Source of the DNA: Diogma glabrata | Taxonomy: Eukaryota > Arthropoda > Insecta > Diptera > Cylindrotomidae | Length of the DNA stretch: 64,000 nucleotides | Direction: 5' to 3' | Assembly (NCBI GenBank): GCA_963693315.1 | Contig: OY856188.1 | Coordinates: 154,827,369-154,891,368 of the forward strand | Part shown: positions 11,958-23,619 of the stretch, in pieces | Layout: every line of letters begins with the position of its first letter | Position numbering within the stretch: position 1 is the first letter of the stretch | Notes under the pieces: generated by a model | The model's database searches: none | What the model was told of the DNA's origin: nothing | What the model saw: only the letters and a program-made list of their open reading frames with translations | Made by a program: the position numbers and the translations under genes

Positions 11958-14900
11958 GTCCCGCTGTTACTACGGCTAACAGTGGGATCTACAATTCACG
12001 CCGTCTTTTTGTTAGGGACGATGAAAACTTATTACAGTTTTTGATCGATAGTGGTGCTGAAGTCTCAGTACTACCCCATTCTACATTTCCACACGGCAAT
12101 AAAGATCCCATTCAAACGCTAACTGCTGCTAACGGTACAGCAATTCCCACATATGGTACTAAGCTGTTAAAACTTAACATCGGACTTAGGCGTACGTTCA
12201 CACACACTTTCATACTGGCAGATGTTAACAGGCCTATAATAGGTGCTGATTTCCTCTCCAAATATGACATTTTGGTCGATCTGAAAAATAGGAAGTTAAT
12301 TGATTCGAAGACATCTCTTCATGTGAACGCAATTATAACTGATTGTAATACGCCTACTCCTAAACATTTCAGCGTCGACAATCAATTCGGCACTCTCCTG
12401 AAAAAGTTTTCGTCACTTACCGAGGCACCAAACTATGGCCTCCCAATTAAGCACAATGTAAAGCATTACATTGTGACTAATGGAAGACTTCCATCCATTA
12501 ATCCAAGACGTTTGGACCCGACGAAACTCAAAGCTGCAAAGACCGAATTCGAACACATGGTGGAACTAGGTATTTGTCGTCCTTCTAACTCCCCAGTCTC
12601 CTCTCCTTTGCACATGGTCCAGAAAAAGGACAAGGACTGGCGACCTTGTGGAGACTACAGACAGCTTAATGCTGCTACTGTTCCGGATAGATATCCCATC
12701 CCCAATATACAAAATTTTTCCTTGCAACTAGCAGGATGCAAAATTTTTTCCAAAATAGATCTGGTAAGAGCTTATCACCAGATACCTATGGCAGATGGGG
12801 ATATCCATAAAACAGCTATAACTACACCTTTCGGATTGTTCGAGTTTACCCGTATGCCTTATGGTTTACGAAACTCAGCACAGACATTCCAGCGCTTCAT
12901 CAACGAAGTAACAAAGGAACTGGATTTCGTCTTCGTCTATATAGATGATATCCTCATAGCTAGCCGCTCCGAGGCAGAACATCTTTTGCACTTGGAGAAA
13001 CTTTTCACTCGCCTAACTGAATATGGCATAAATATAAAAGCTTCAAAATGCATCTTCGGCCAAAAATTACTTGATTTTTTGAACCACTTTATTTCGGAAA
13101 AACGGCATACTCCCATCGAAAGATAGAGTCACTGCCATCTCCAACTTTCAAGCTCCAACATCAATCCGCCAAATACAGCAATTCGTAGGTATGGTGAATT
13201 ATTATCACCGCTTCATACCACGTTTAGCCGAATTGTTAGCGCCTATTCACGGGCATTTGGCATCACTGATTAAAAAAGGCAAGAACAAATCGAATTTTTC
13301 TTGGCCAGAGGACTGTAACGAGTCTTTCATGAAGGTCAAAGAATCTCTTGCCGCCGCTACTCTTTTAGCACATCCGTTGGACAACACACAGTTCAACATA
13401 ACATCAGACGCTTCGAACACTGCAGTCGGAGCTGTACTACAACAGTACAACAATGGATGTTGGGAGCCACTTGCATTTTTCTCAAGGAAACTCACTCCCA
13501 CTGAAGCAAAATATTCCGCGTTCGATAGAGAGCTACTAGCAATTTATCTAGCTATTAAACATTTTCGCTATTTTGTCGAAGGTCAAAATTTCTCTGTTTA
13601 TACTGATCACAAGCCTCTGATCACAGCAATTTCCTCCAAAACTTCAAGAAGTCCACGACAACTACGTCACCTAGATTTCATCGCACAGTTCACCACAGAC
13701 ATACGACACATCAAAGGTAAAGACAACGTCGTCAGTGATTGTTTATCACGTTCTGGTGAAGAATCTTCAACAGAAATCTACACTTCTACTTTCAACCTGA
13801 AAGATCTACCGAAATTGCAACAGGAGGACGATGAACTTAAGAAATTGATTGATCCTGACAAACCGTCAAGATCATCAAAAGTTAAACTTAGGTTCATACA
13901 ATCAACAGGCAGCAAAGACAAAATCTGGTGCGAGACATCTTCTGGTTATAATCGACCATACGTCCCACACAGCATCAGAAAAACGGTTTTCGATAACTTG
14001 CATGGTTTATCACATCCTGGCATACGTGCAACGCGAAAATTAATTACTTCGAAGTATTTTTGGCCACGAATGAATGTAGACACAGGGATATGGGCGAAAT
14101 CATGTGAATCGTGTCAACGATCAAAAGTCCACAGGCACACAAAATCTCCGATTGGTAAATTTGAGTTACCACATTGCAGATTTGACCATATCCACCTTGA
14201 CATCGTTGGACCATTACCACAATCAAACGGGTACAGTTACATACTAACATCAGTAGACCGCTTCACACGTTGGCCTGAAGCATACCCCATAAAAGACATG
14301 ACAGCAAGTACCATTGCTTCAACACTTTTACAGGAATACATCTCTAGGTTTGGTATTCCTTCGGTCATAACGACAGATCGTGGCGGGCAATTCGAATCCA
14401 ATCTGTTCACAGAGCTCACTAAGCTTCTAGGATCTCATCGAATCCGCACAACTGCTTACAATCCAAAAGCAAACGGTCTTGTCGAACGCTTCCACCGTCA
14501 ACTTAAAGCATCTCTTAAAGCGAGATGCAATACCGTTCATTGGAGCACAGAACTCCCAATAGTATTACTTGGCATAAGAACCTCTTTCAAGGAAGACCTC
14601 AACTGCACACCTGCAGAATTAGTATATGGTCAAACTCTTAAAGTCCCCGGCGAATTCTTTGTCGACTCTCCAACAGCCAACAATTCCGATACTTCTGAGT
14701 TTATTAAGAAATTGCGAAACAATATGCAGACTCTGATTCCTACTTCTCCTAGGCTACCCAATCAGAACGACATCTTCATCCCGAAAGATCTCAACAACTG
14801 CACACACGTTTTTGTTCGAGTGGACAAAGTAAAAGGACCCCTTAGTACACCTTACGAAGGGCCGTTTCCAGTTGTACGCAAACTGCGTAAATTTTTCGTC

Positions 14901-15020
14901 GTGAACATTCATGAAAACAACACAACGATTGGCATCGACAGATTAAAACCAGCCTACAGCATCGTATCAGCAGACAAAGTTAGCACACACAAAACTAAAA
15001 AGCATGTCCATTTTAAATAA
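11888..15020 (+). pseudogene. pol: pol of the LTR element: protease, RT, RNase H, integrase
   Basis: Polyprotein in two frames joined near 13107, where one extra A in an A-run shifts the frame. The first part (11888-13126) has the protease motif IDSGA (residues 53-57) and the reverse transcriptase with YIDD at residues 351-354. The second part (13191-15020 as an ATG-started frame, open upstream to the break) has RNase H acidic residues D73, E114 and D139. It also has an integrase zinc finger H271, H275, C305, C308 and a catalytic triad D337, D396, E432 with the expected 35-residue spacing between the last two. A C-terminal tail rich in basic residues ends just before the polypurine tract. No env-like frame follows. 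Confidence 0.95.
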
Positions 15021-15047
15021 TCGATCCAAAATACATAATTTTTGATC

Positions 15048-15057
15048 TGGTGGGGGA
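15048..15057 (+). other. Polypurine tract
   Basis: GGTGGGGGAG shortly upstream of the 3' LTR, in the position where plus-strand DNA synthesis starts in LTR retrotransposons. Confidence 0.8.
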
Positions 15058-15062
15058 GTATA

Positions 15063-15407
15063 TGTGGTGGCAACACTCGGCAAACAAAAACAAAATTACA
15101 ACAATAACACTCGGCGAAATCAAACTATATAAATGCACTAACGGAAGTCAAATTATTTTTGCAACCAAAAATACATCTTGTATAATTAGTAATTAAAATA
15201 ATAAAATTAATCTTAATCTCGTCGAGCATACGATCGGATCGAATAAATAACATTAAATCGAAAGTAATCATTTTTATACAATTGGTTTTAATGTAAAATA
15301 TATACATATATAAAAGTGCTTGCCTAGTAAATAAAATCAGTGTTAATAAAAATTACTTTCTTTTATTTATTAAAATTAATAGTGTATGAGACATTTTAGT
15401 CTCATCA
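15063..15407 (+). repeat. 3' LTR
   Basis: A 345-bp copy of the 5' LTR, same length, ending CATCA and followed by the GTTG target duplication. The terminal part contains a short self-complementary ATGAGAC...GTCTCAT. Confidence 0.95.
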
Positions 15408-15593
15408 GTTGTACGCGTCCGTTCTTCAATACTTTTATTTTCATAAACGCTAACACAAACACTATAACACACACTTATCTTTCTATTTTCGATTATTTTT
15501 TTGTTTTTTTTTTCTTTTAAAATATAGGAGACAACCTTGTTCATCTGACTCCGACAATGAATTGCTGATGTATTTTGATTGTGTAGTAATTGT

Positions 15594-15791
15594 TGTTGTT
15601 GTCAATTTTAGTTCGCGCATGTATTATTATTAATTGCATCTGCATCATCGAGATATTTATTGCTGCATTATCATCGCCACTCTATTAAATTTTGTTGTTG
15701 TCAATATTAGTTCGCGCATTTGTTATTATTAATTGCATCGGCATTATCGAGATATTTATTGCTGCATTATCATCGTCACTCCATTAAATTT
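15594..15791. repeat. 99-bp tandem duplication
   Basis: Two adjacent 99-bp units with a few differences. Each contains GTTCGCGCAT (15611 and 15710) and a GATATTTATTGCTGCATTATC block. No coding content. The surrounding 15412-15593 is AT-rich and without recognised features. Confidence 0.85.
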
Positions 15792-15840
15792 CTAAATTTT
15801 GCGTCATCAACAGTTATTAATGTTAAAAAAACTTTGGTTC

Positions 15841-15985
15841 AGACTGAGAGAATCGAACCCGTTCGACTCATACAGAAACTTAAATTTTTCCTTTAAAATA
15901 ATCTGACACATCTATTTGTACACAAAGCTGTCTGGTCCCGAAATCTACCTATTTCTAGCGGATATACGTGCCGCTTGGACTTTTT
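15841..15985 (-). repeat. Short dispersed repeat, copy 1 (SINE-like)
   Basis: Read on the minus strand, it contains a short hairpin AGCGG...CCGCT, a conserved GAAATAGGTAGATTTCGGG block and, at the other end, GGGTTCGATTCTC, which resembles a tRNA box B. A copy on the plus strand lies at 20464-20600. The dispersed copies suggest a SINE, but a convincing box A is missing. Confidence 0.5.
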
Positions 15986-17626
15986 TTGTTTTGTTTAGAT
16001 TTTTTTTAAAGAATAGATAACTAAACAATAAATCACATCACATATAAAACACAAGAAGGACCAATATTTCGTATAATACCGCATTTACAGTGACATAGCA
16101 AATTTGTAGATTAATTAATTAATTTGCACCTTGTCATATTTAATATGAGTTTACAACGTGGATTGTAAATTAAATCTTTTATCATATAATAGTAAATTAA
16201 GAAACTAGTTTCATAATCGACGATTTTATCGCACGCAATCTGTTTAGAAAACGAGCCGCGCAGCGGGGAGTTTTTTAAAGGATAAGTGCAATAAAACGTC
16301 TTATGAAACGAGTTTTTCAAAATAGATTTTAGTATTAGCTCCGAAAAATGATTACTTTTAGAACTGTTTAGAGTCCGCAAAATTGTATTTTTGCGGCCTA
16401 GTACTTAAAGTCGTTATGACAACACTTTAGCGGATTCAAAATTTGTTTTCATTTTATATTATAATTATTTTCAAATTATAATCACAATTGCTTTGATAAG
16501 TTTTGTTCAAAAATCAAATTTTTAGGTACGCAAGAATACAAATTAAGCAATAAATTAGAAAAAAACCCTAAGAGCTAATACTAAAAAACGTTGTATGCAA
16601 CACGTACGCAAATGGCCTTAGCAGACTCATCTTCATATTATGGACTCGGCTAGCGCCTCGTCCGGAAACATTACATTACGATTCGTCCGCTAAAACCATA
16701 TTTTGCGTACTTGTTACATAAACTACTATTTCTATTTTGCATTTTTTGTCTTGAAATTTTAAAAAATGTGTATTTTATTAAAAAATAGTCAACTTGAAAT
16801 TTTGTTATTATTACTAATTATTTTAATTAATTAAAATATTTAACACTAATTTAGATATTCTTATTAATTTTATTTACATAATTATTCGTTTTAATGTTTA
16901 CTGACGTTTGTATGACCAATGTGACCAACATTGAAAGACAAAACTTTGCGTATCGTAATGAAGGCCATTTCGATACGCATTTGGGTATCGAAATGACTTT
17001 ATTTTAGACCCAAAATAGAAAAACACATTTTTATTTAGTTTAGTTTAAATTTCATGTGATGATTACCACATATTTTATACTTCGTGAGGCGCATGTCCTT
17101 GACGAGTCCAAAAACTTTTGTTCTACCATTTTTCTCAAATTGGCCGCTTTCTCGTTCGGCAAGCTCCGAAATATGCCGATTGCTCGCGATCTTGTAAATT
17201 TGCTACCACATATCTTTTTTAACTGTGGGGGTTGGAAATTTGTTTTAGAACATAAGGGTAAGCTTGTCCAACTAAAATGTGTCTGCTATTGTAGAGTCCG
17301 ACAACTGACATTTTGGATTTTTGGGTTGTCGGACTAGAAATACTGGTTAAATCTTTCTTTAGCTAACATAAACAGCTATGGATAAGATTTAACCTCAAGT
17401 AACATTTTTGATCAATGTAGATAGGATTGACATTTACTATTGACGTTTACGATTAAACATTTATTCTGTTATGCGTCCATAGTCTGGCGATATAAAGACT
17501 TTTTAACATAACTTTGTGTCATTTATTTTTGATATTGGGTTCTTTCACATTCACGGAACCCTTGGCGAGCGAATTTTATTCGCACTTGTCCGACTTTTTT
17601 TACTAATATGACTCCACTATAAGGGA
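15986..17626. other. AT-rich DNA with a short hairpin
   Basis: No gene recognised. A perfect 11-bp inverted repeat (AGTCCGACAAC / GTTGTCGGACT) lies at 17295-17305 and 17325-17335. The section 16380-16690 has several GCGG/CCGC-containing segments resembling parts of the fold-back element at 1821 (for example GGCGCTAGCCGAG on the minus strand), perhaps an older relative. Confidence 0.45.
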
Positions 17627-18039
17627 ATTTAAATTAATTTTGAATTTTTGAGATCAATTAAACTCAAGTAAGTAAAGAAGTAATTGGAATATTGTCTAGA
17701 AATTTAATGCAACAAATCCCATATAATGTAAAAACGTTTCCATAATACGGAGTCTAATGACAGTTGTAAATTTGAACCTAAGTAAAAATAAATAAGTGAT
17801 GAAGAAGTTTCAACTTTGAAATTGTCATCGCCTCAACGGTGTAATCGATAGCGTGTCTGCCCAAGGATTCGAGCCGGGAACTGACGAGGTAGGTTCGAAT
17901 CCCAACCGAAACACGAAAAATGTGAAGTGGAGTTTTTTTCTGAGAAACCTCAAACCATACCTTTGAATTGAAAATATTCCAATTACTTCTTTACTTACTT
18001 GAGTTTAATTGATCTCAAAAATTCAAAATTAATTTAAAT
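17627..18039. repeat. Fold-back element enclosing a tRNA-like sequence
   Basis: 17627-17693 and 17973-18039 are essentially perfect 67-bp inverted repeats. Between them, 17829-17913 (plus strand) looks tRNA-derived, with a box A-like GGTGTAATCGATAGC and a box B GGTTCGAATCCC in the expected order. Outside the arms, a direct repeat of about 32 bp starting ATTGTCTAGAAATTTAATGC occurs at 17691 and 18175. The whole may be a fold-back transposon that acquired a SINE head, or a SINE inserted in a palindrome. Confidence 0.7.
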
Positions 18040-18207
18040 ATAGGACTCCAAATTGACCAAGTGTCAGCCATTGATTTCGCATTGATTGGAAACAATCAAT
18101 AATGACTATACAATCGTGACTTAGGATGTTAATTAGAATAGAAATGTTCGCCATTCTATGAATTCACACAAAGTATTGTCTAGAAATTTAATGCAACAAA
18201 TCCCATT

Positions 18208-20460
18208 ATCAAATAAGTTATTTGCGTAAAGTAACAAGAGATTGACATTATGTTACCTATTATTTAGTTTTTGATTTTTTCAATTCTTGGTTTTAGTCTC
18301 TGAAATAAATTGAGGAAAAAATTGGGTTTTATATTTTTGGAATTTGGTATTTATTACGATAATTACGACTAAAGAATAAAAATCTAGTAACTAATTTTGT
18401 TGTCCACAAAAAATTTGATGATGGTCGAATATTATATATATAGCGAATATTATATATATTGTTTATTGCAATCCGAACTATCGGATTAAAACAGTAAATA
18501 ACACACTTTTTTCTTTCCTGCACATAACCACATCAATTTTATAAATCTTGCCGTAATTAAACAATTTTCGATTAAATAACTGTCAGCCACAATTATGTCT
18601 ATCGGGTCCAACATGATGTTGACTGCAATCAGATATTAAACTGAGTTAAATTTTATGCTTGTGTGCTTCCATTTATTGCCATAAGCAATTAGGCTTTTTA
18701 TTTTTCGTACCAATAAACATCTAGATACCACAAGTCACAGCTACCTAGATGAAAATTAAAATTAACCAAAACCAAATCACGAAAATCAAAATTTTAAATA
18801 ATTTTAAATTTTATTCGTAGATAGTGAAATGAATACACACATACCAGAAATCGTAAAAATGTTCTGACAGAATTTGGTTTCGATTACAACTTTTATACAA
18901 AGTGATGTTTTTTAGGGATTTCTTTTGATTTAGGAAAATTTGCGACACACTAGGGAAATTTGCGATAAAACGAATAAATTTGAATTTCGTTTATTTAAAA
19001 TGTAGAGGAATATTTTTGGAAATTATTGTCAGTTGGGCTCTTAAACTTACATATTTTATTTTATATTAAATTTTAAAGCCTAATTTACGCTATGAAATTG
19101 CAATGTGTTTGTGTAATTCTGTTGATATTAGAACACTAAACTGTAACCAAATATGAATAAAAAAAATAAATCGAAAACAATTTCTTTCATTTTGTATCTT
19201 CCTTTCTTTTTTCAACAAAAATTGTGGAAGAAAAGTAATGATTGAAAAGATTATGACTTAAGATTAAGTTTTGATCTAGTTTTAGTATATTACTTATAGA
19301 ACTTTTTACATTACGTTTGAAGATCTGGAGGGTAGCTAATGTTTACTTATAAATTAACAAATCGTGTATTTATTTCTTTGTATTATTAACATTATCTTTC
19401 AAATGGTAATGATTGTGGCTAGTTATTAAACAACAATTTTTTGTTATACTTTATAGTTGTGTTGTGTTCAGTAATTCCTTTCATTGTTAATTCGGATTTG
19501 ATTAAATCCTTACAAGAACCTATGCAATGGTTTATGTTACTCAAGCAAGTAATTCAGCTAGCAACATTCTTCTGGAATTGTAAATTTTTTGAATTATATA
19601 CTTCAAGCAGTTTTTTACTTATCTTCTTTCGTATTCTTATATTCGTATTCTGATTGGGTATATGGTTTGTATATGGTTATATGGTTATATGGTGATATGG
19701 ATTGTACTAGTACTAGTTGTATATGGTTACATGGTTATATGGTTTGTACTAGTACATATATTTTTGTGAATTTTTTATGGATGCTCTAGACACAAAATAC
19801 CTTCAATTTTGTATTATTTTTTAATTGCTTTTGTATTCGGGTTATATTATTCGTTAAAACTTATACCAATCCTTTCTTACTCGTCAAACAAAAGAAAAGC
19901 AAATATGTATTATTGATTTTTCACATCATGCTCTTAAATATAATAAATTGTAATAAATGCCATATTAGATATACATTCAATACTCGGTATATTTCTATGT
20001 TTTAATACCAACATAACTCGAAATTATTATAGCCGGAATATAATATAAACTCGTGTTTTCTTTTCACATACCAAGGATTGTACTAAAACTGAATGCAATT
20101 ATAATATGTATATTGTTTCATGAGGAAATTTTCAGTAAGTATATCAAATTTTTGTTTCAAAGGTTTTTGAGAAATCATCGATTTATTTTGTCTTCTTTAT
20201 AATAAGCAAACGAAAAAAGGGAAAATTTGTTGCGTTTTCTTATATAAAATTTGATGGAAGTAAACAAAATTGACGCGAACCTTTATGGAGGATTTCCTAT
20301 AGAGTTATGTTGGGCTTCATTTGCATTAAAAATATTTTAGAGTTTGGGAAGAAGACATTGACAAAGAGGACATGGAGGAATTGAGGTTTACAAATGATTA
20401 ATTACTTAGGCAGAGTGGTTTTATTGAAATTTTGATTAATAATAACACTATTATAAAAAA
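18208..20460. other. AT-rich DNA with a minisatellite
   Basis: No credible gene. A degenerate minisatellite built on TATATGGT and a TACTAGTAC motif occupies about 19656-19770. The ORF-like stretches here are low-complexity AT translations. Confidence 0.5.
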
Positions 20461-20463
20461 TCC

Positions 20464-20600
20464 CAGCGGCAGGTATATCCGCTAGAAATAGGTAGATTTC
20501 GGGGTCAGACGGTTTTGTGTTCAAATAAAATTAGATAAGTCAGATTAGTTTAAATAAAAAATTTAAGTAGAAACAGAATAATTCAAAAAAATTATCGAAC
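20464..20600 (+). repeat. Short dispersed repeat, copy 2 (SINE-like)
   Basis: Plus-strand copy of the repeat at 15841-15985, sharing the AGCGGCAGGTATATCCGCT hairpin and the GAAATAGGTAGATTTCGGG block. The box B-like end is not conserved here. Confidence 0.5.
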
Positions 20601-20931
20601 CAAATTAAATGCATTATCCGAACTAACTCCATCAATACAATTTCGGAACAGTTTTATTTAAGTTGGTTTAAACTACTTTTAATAACATATTAAATCCACC
20701 AAAGATCAAATGAACTACGTCACAACTACAATTATACCATCACACATAATTTATAATCAAACATTATCAAACAATTTTATTTCAAAATCATCTTTTGTTA
20801 ATTCAGTAAATTATTTGTGATATAACATCACCCCGATGGAAAATCTCCCATCAAGAATAATATAAGAACTGAATCTAAAAAATTATGGTGCAAATTATGA
20901 AACATTTTGCAATCCATACAATTTTAGAGCG

Positions 20932-21007
20932 ATCTAGTTTCGAACCAATGAGAAAATTTTAAACTTTAAAAAAGTCTATCATTCTCATCAGGGCTAGCCG
21001 ACTAGAT
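20932..21007 (-). ncRNA. Hammerhead ribozyme, type III-like, copy 1
   Basis: Minus-strand order: stem III AUCUAGU, cleavage base C, stem I GGCUAGCC, core CUGAUGA, stem II region, core GAA, then ACUAGAU. The two stem III strands pair perfectly over 7 bp. The canonical GUC cleavage triplet and the CUGANGA and GAAAC cores are intact. Stem I is very short and palindromic (3 bp with a 2-base loop, or 8 bp if two molecules pair). Stem II is irregular, closed by GAAU/GUUC pairing with an inner ACUUU/AAAGU hairpin. Confidence 0.7.
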
Positions 21008-21350
21008 AAACTCTACCAAAAAATGTCAACGCTAATGTATATAACCAAAAATTAGGTTACAACACTAGCGAAGTGTAAAAACAAAAAATTTACATAAACA
21101 TACATTTAATAAATTCAGGTTTAGTCAATTAATTTCTCTGGTGATCACTGTTTTGTTATACTCTAGACATTCTAGTATTGAATAACAAACTTGTATCTGT
21201 GAGAAGAAGATGACTAGTCTTCACTTGTGTCTATTGACACATGATCAACAATTAATTCAGTAAATTATTTGTGATATAACATCACCCCGATGGAAAATCT
21301 CCCATCAAGAATAATATAAGAACTGAATCTAAAAAATTATGGTGCAAATT

Positions 21351-21558
21351 ATGAAACATTTTGCAATCCATACAATTTTAGAGCGATCTAGTTTCGAACC
21401 AATGAGAAAATTTTAAACTTTAAAAAAGTCTATCATTCTCATCAGGGCTAGCCGACTAGATAAATGATGAGAATGATAGACTTTTTTAAAGTTTAAAATT
21501 TTCTCATTGGTTCGAAACTAGATCGCTCTAAAATTGTATGGATTGCAAAATGTTTCAT
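21351..21558. repeat. 94-bp perfect inverted repeat
   Basis: 21351-21444 and 21465-21558 are reverse complements separated by 20 bases. The left arm is the ribozyme part of the second monomer. The right arm is an inverted copy that lacks the 5' stem III, cleavage site and stem I. The 20-base loop is exactly that missing segment. Confidence 0.85.
21386..21461 (-). ncRNA. Hammerhead ribozyme, type III-like, copy 2
   Basis: Same structure as the copy one monomer (454 bp) away. Predicted cleavage is between 21454 and 21453 on the minus strand. Stem III strands are 21455-21461 and 21386-21392, stem I 21446-21453, core CUGAUGA 21439-21445, core GAA 21393-21395. Two units in tandem would allow excision of a unit-length RNA. 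Confidence 0.7.
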
Positions 21559-22334
<776 letters not shown>

Positions 22335-23044
22335 GTATATATAACTTTTTTTTTTGTTTTTCCGTCTCTGCTTATCACATATAGTCGTTTGGCATCAAAA
22401 TTTTTCCGTAATTCCGAGAGGAAGCCCATTGCAATAGGTAGATTTTTATATGAAATCTACCTAAAACACGATAGTTTTTAAGATCTAATAGCCTTTAACT
22501 TCATTAAATATATAGCACGTATATACCTAGCACGAACTACAAAAGTTAAAAAACCTAGAGCATGTTGCACTTTTGTCATTTAAACTAAAAACAATGATTC
22601 CAGTTTGGTACAAAACTGGTTGGAATTCCATGCGAAACAGTTTGATTTGATATAAAACTTAATGCATATTTAATTTTTTTTTTTTACTTTATTCATTAAA
22701 TTATTTCAGTATAACATTAGAGAAAAAAACTTAAAGACTAGACTAGAAATTTAGTAATTTTAATTCTATAAACAATTAGGGCAAAAGAAAGGAGAAAAGC
22801 ATAATTACTAACAAATGATTATCATTACACACACATACGTGGCTATCAAACAAATGTTATAAGAGCATTCAAAATATACAAAAGTAACATTTAGCTTATC
22901 ACAAGGACACTTATTCATTAAATCAGCGAACAATTACTACAGACTTGAAAGCCCTGACGTAATTAATATATAGATTTATTATAAGTTTTGCTGTTCAATG
23001 TATACACCTTTGGTACATACACTGAATCTGATCTACACGATGAA

Positions 23045-23394
23045 ATTTCCTATCGTCACTGGTTTTATTGGTAGTAAGAGTTTTCACTACAAATGAAACA
23101 CCAAGCCTTAGATCAAAAAATGTCTTTTTATATTACAAATATTTCGGTCCTTTTTTTGGGACCTTCTTCAGTGTAATTCTTATGTGTTATCCTGAACACT
23201 CATTTAAACTTAATACTCACGAGTATTAAGTTTAAATGAGTGTTCAGGATAACACATAAGGATTACACTGAAGAAGGTCCCAAAAAAAGGACCGAAATAT
23301 TTGTAATAAAAAAAGACATTTTTTGATCTAAGGCTTGGTGTTTCATTTGTAGTGAAAACTCTTACAATCAATAAAACCAGTGACGATAGGAAAT
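23045..23394. repeat. Near-perfect 350-bp palindrome
   Basis: Arms 23045-23218 and 23221-23394 (174 bp each) are reverse complements with only about four mismatches and a 2-base centre. Each arm contains CTGAAGA, a GGTCC...GGACC hairpin and GAAA, the order of a hammerhead core, but good flanking stems are missing. Such motifs are typical of terminal repeats of Penelope-like elements. It may be two inverted terminal fragments, or the remains of an element ending in head-to-head repeats. Confidence 0.9.
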
Positions 23395-23619
23395 ATAGAT
23401 TTATGTCTTTGGAAATGAATGTTAGCTATGTTGTTAATAGAGTCCATGTGTGTGTGTGTGTATAAAAAAAAATGCATTATGTAAGTACTAAAGATTCCAA
23501 AAAATAAAAATTCCTAAAACAATTAAAGAAAAAGAAAGAGGAAACAAAAGAAAACAAGTAATCACAATAATAAAATTATTATAACAATACAAACTTCTAT
23601 ATTCGAGTTATGAAAATAA

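Larger units (their letters stand above)
9441..15411 (+). mobile_element. Ty3/Gypsy LTR retrotransposon, CsRn1-like, nearly complete
   Basis: Two LTRs of 345 bp each (9445-9789 and 15063-15407) flank a gag-pol interior. A 4-bp target duplication GTTG lies at 9441-9444 and 15408-15411. The primer site (9792-9803) matches the 3' end expected for tRNA-Trp, and a polypurine tract precedes the 3' LTR. The gag zinc motif has the unusual C-x2-H-x9-C-x3-C spacing. That spacing plus tRNA-Trp priming is what I recall for the CsRn1 clade, so the clade call is knowledge-based inference. Only two coding lesions are seen (gag TGA at 11133-11135, pol frameshift near 13107). The LTRs are almost identical, which points to a recent insertion. 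Confidence 0.95.
20799..21464 (-). mobile_element. Retrozyme-like tandem repeat with hammerhead ribozymes
   Basis: About 1.5 tandem copies of a 454-bp monomer: equivalent points lie at 20801/21255, 20932/21386 and 21007/21461. Each full unit carries a hammerhead motif on the minus strand. It has no coding frame. Short non-coding tandem monomers with a self-cleaving ribozyme are the hallmark of animal retrozymes, which spread as circular RNAs by borrowing another element's reverse transcriptase (established knowledge; assignment is inference). A diverged relative on the plus strand lies at 28861-30782. Confidence 0.7.

Noticed and set aside
17056..17337. 93-residue ORF on plus strand
   Set aside because: No recognisable domain, ends in the 17295-17335 hairpin, and has no promoter or splice context.
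23045..23394. Active hammerhead ribozymes in both arms of the palindrome
   Set aside because: The CTGAAGA...GAAA core is present but stem I does not pair and the right arm also lacks a base needed in stem III; kept only as a ribozyme-like motif.
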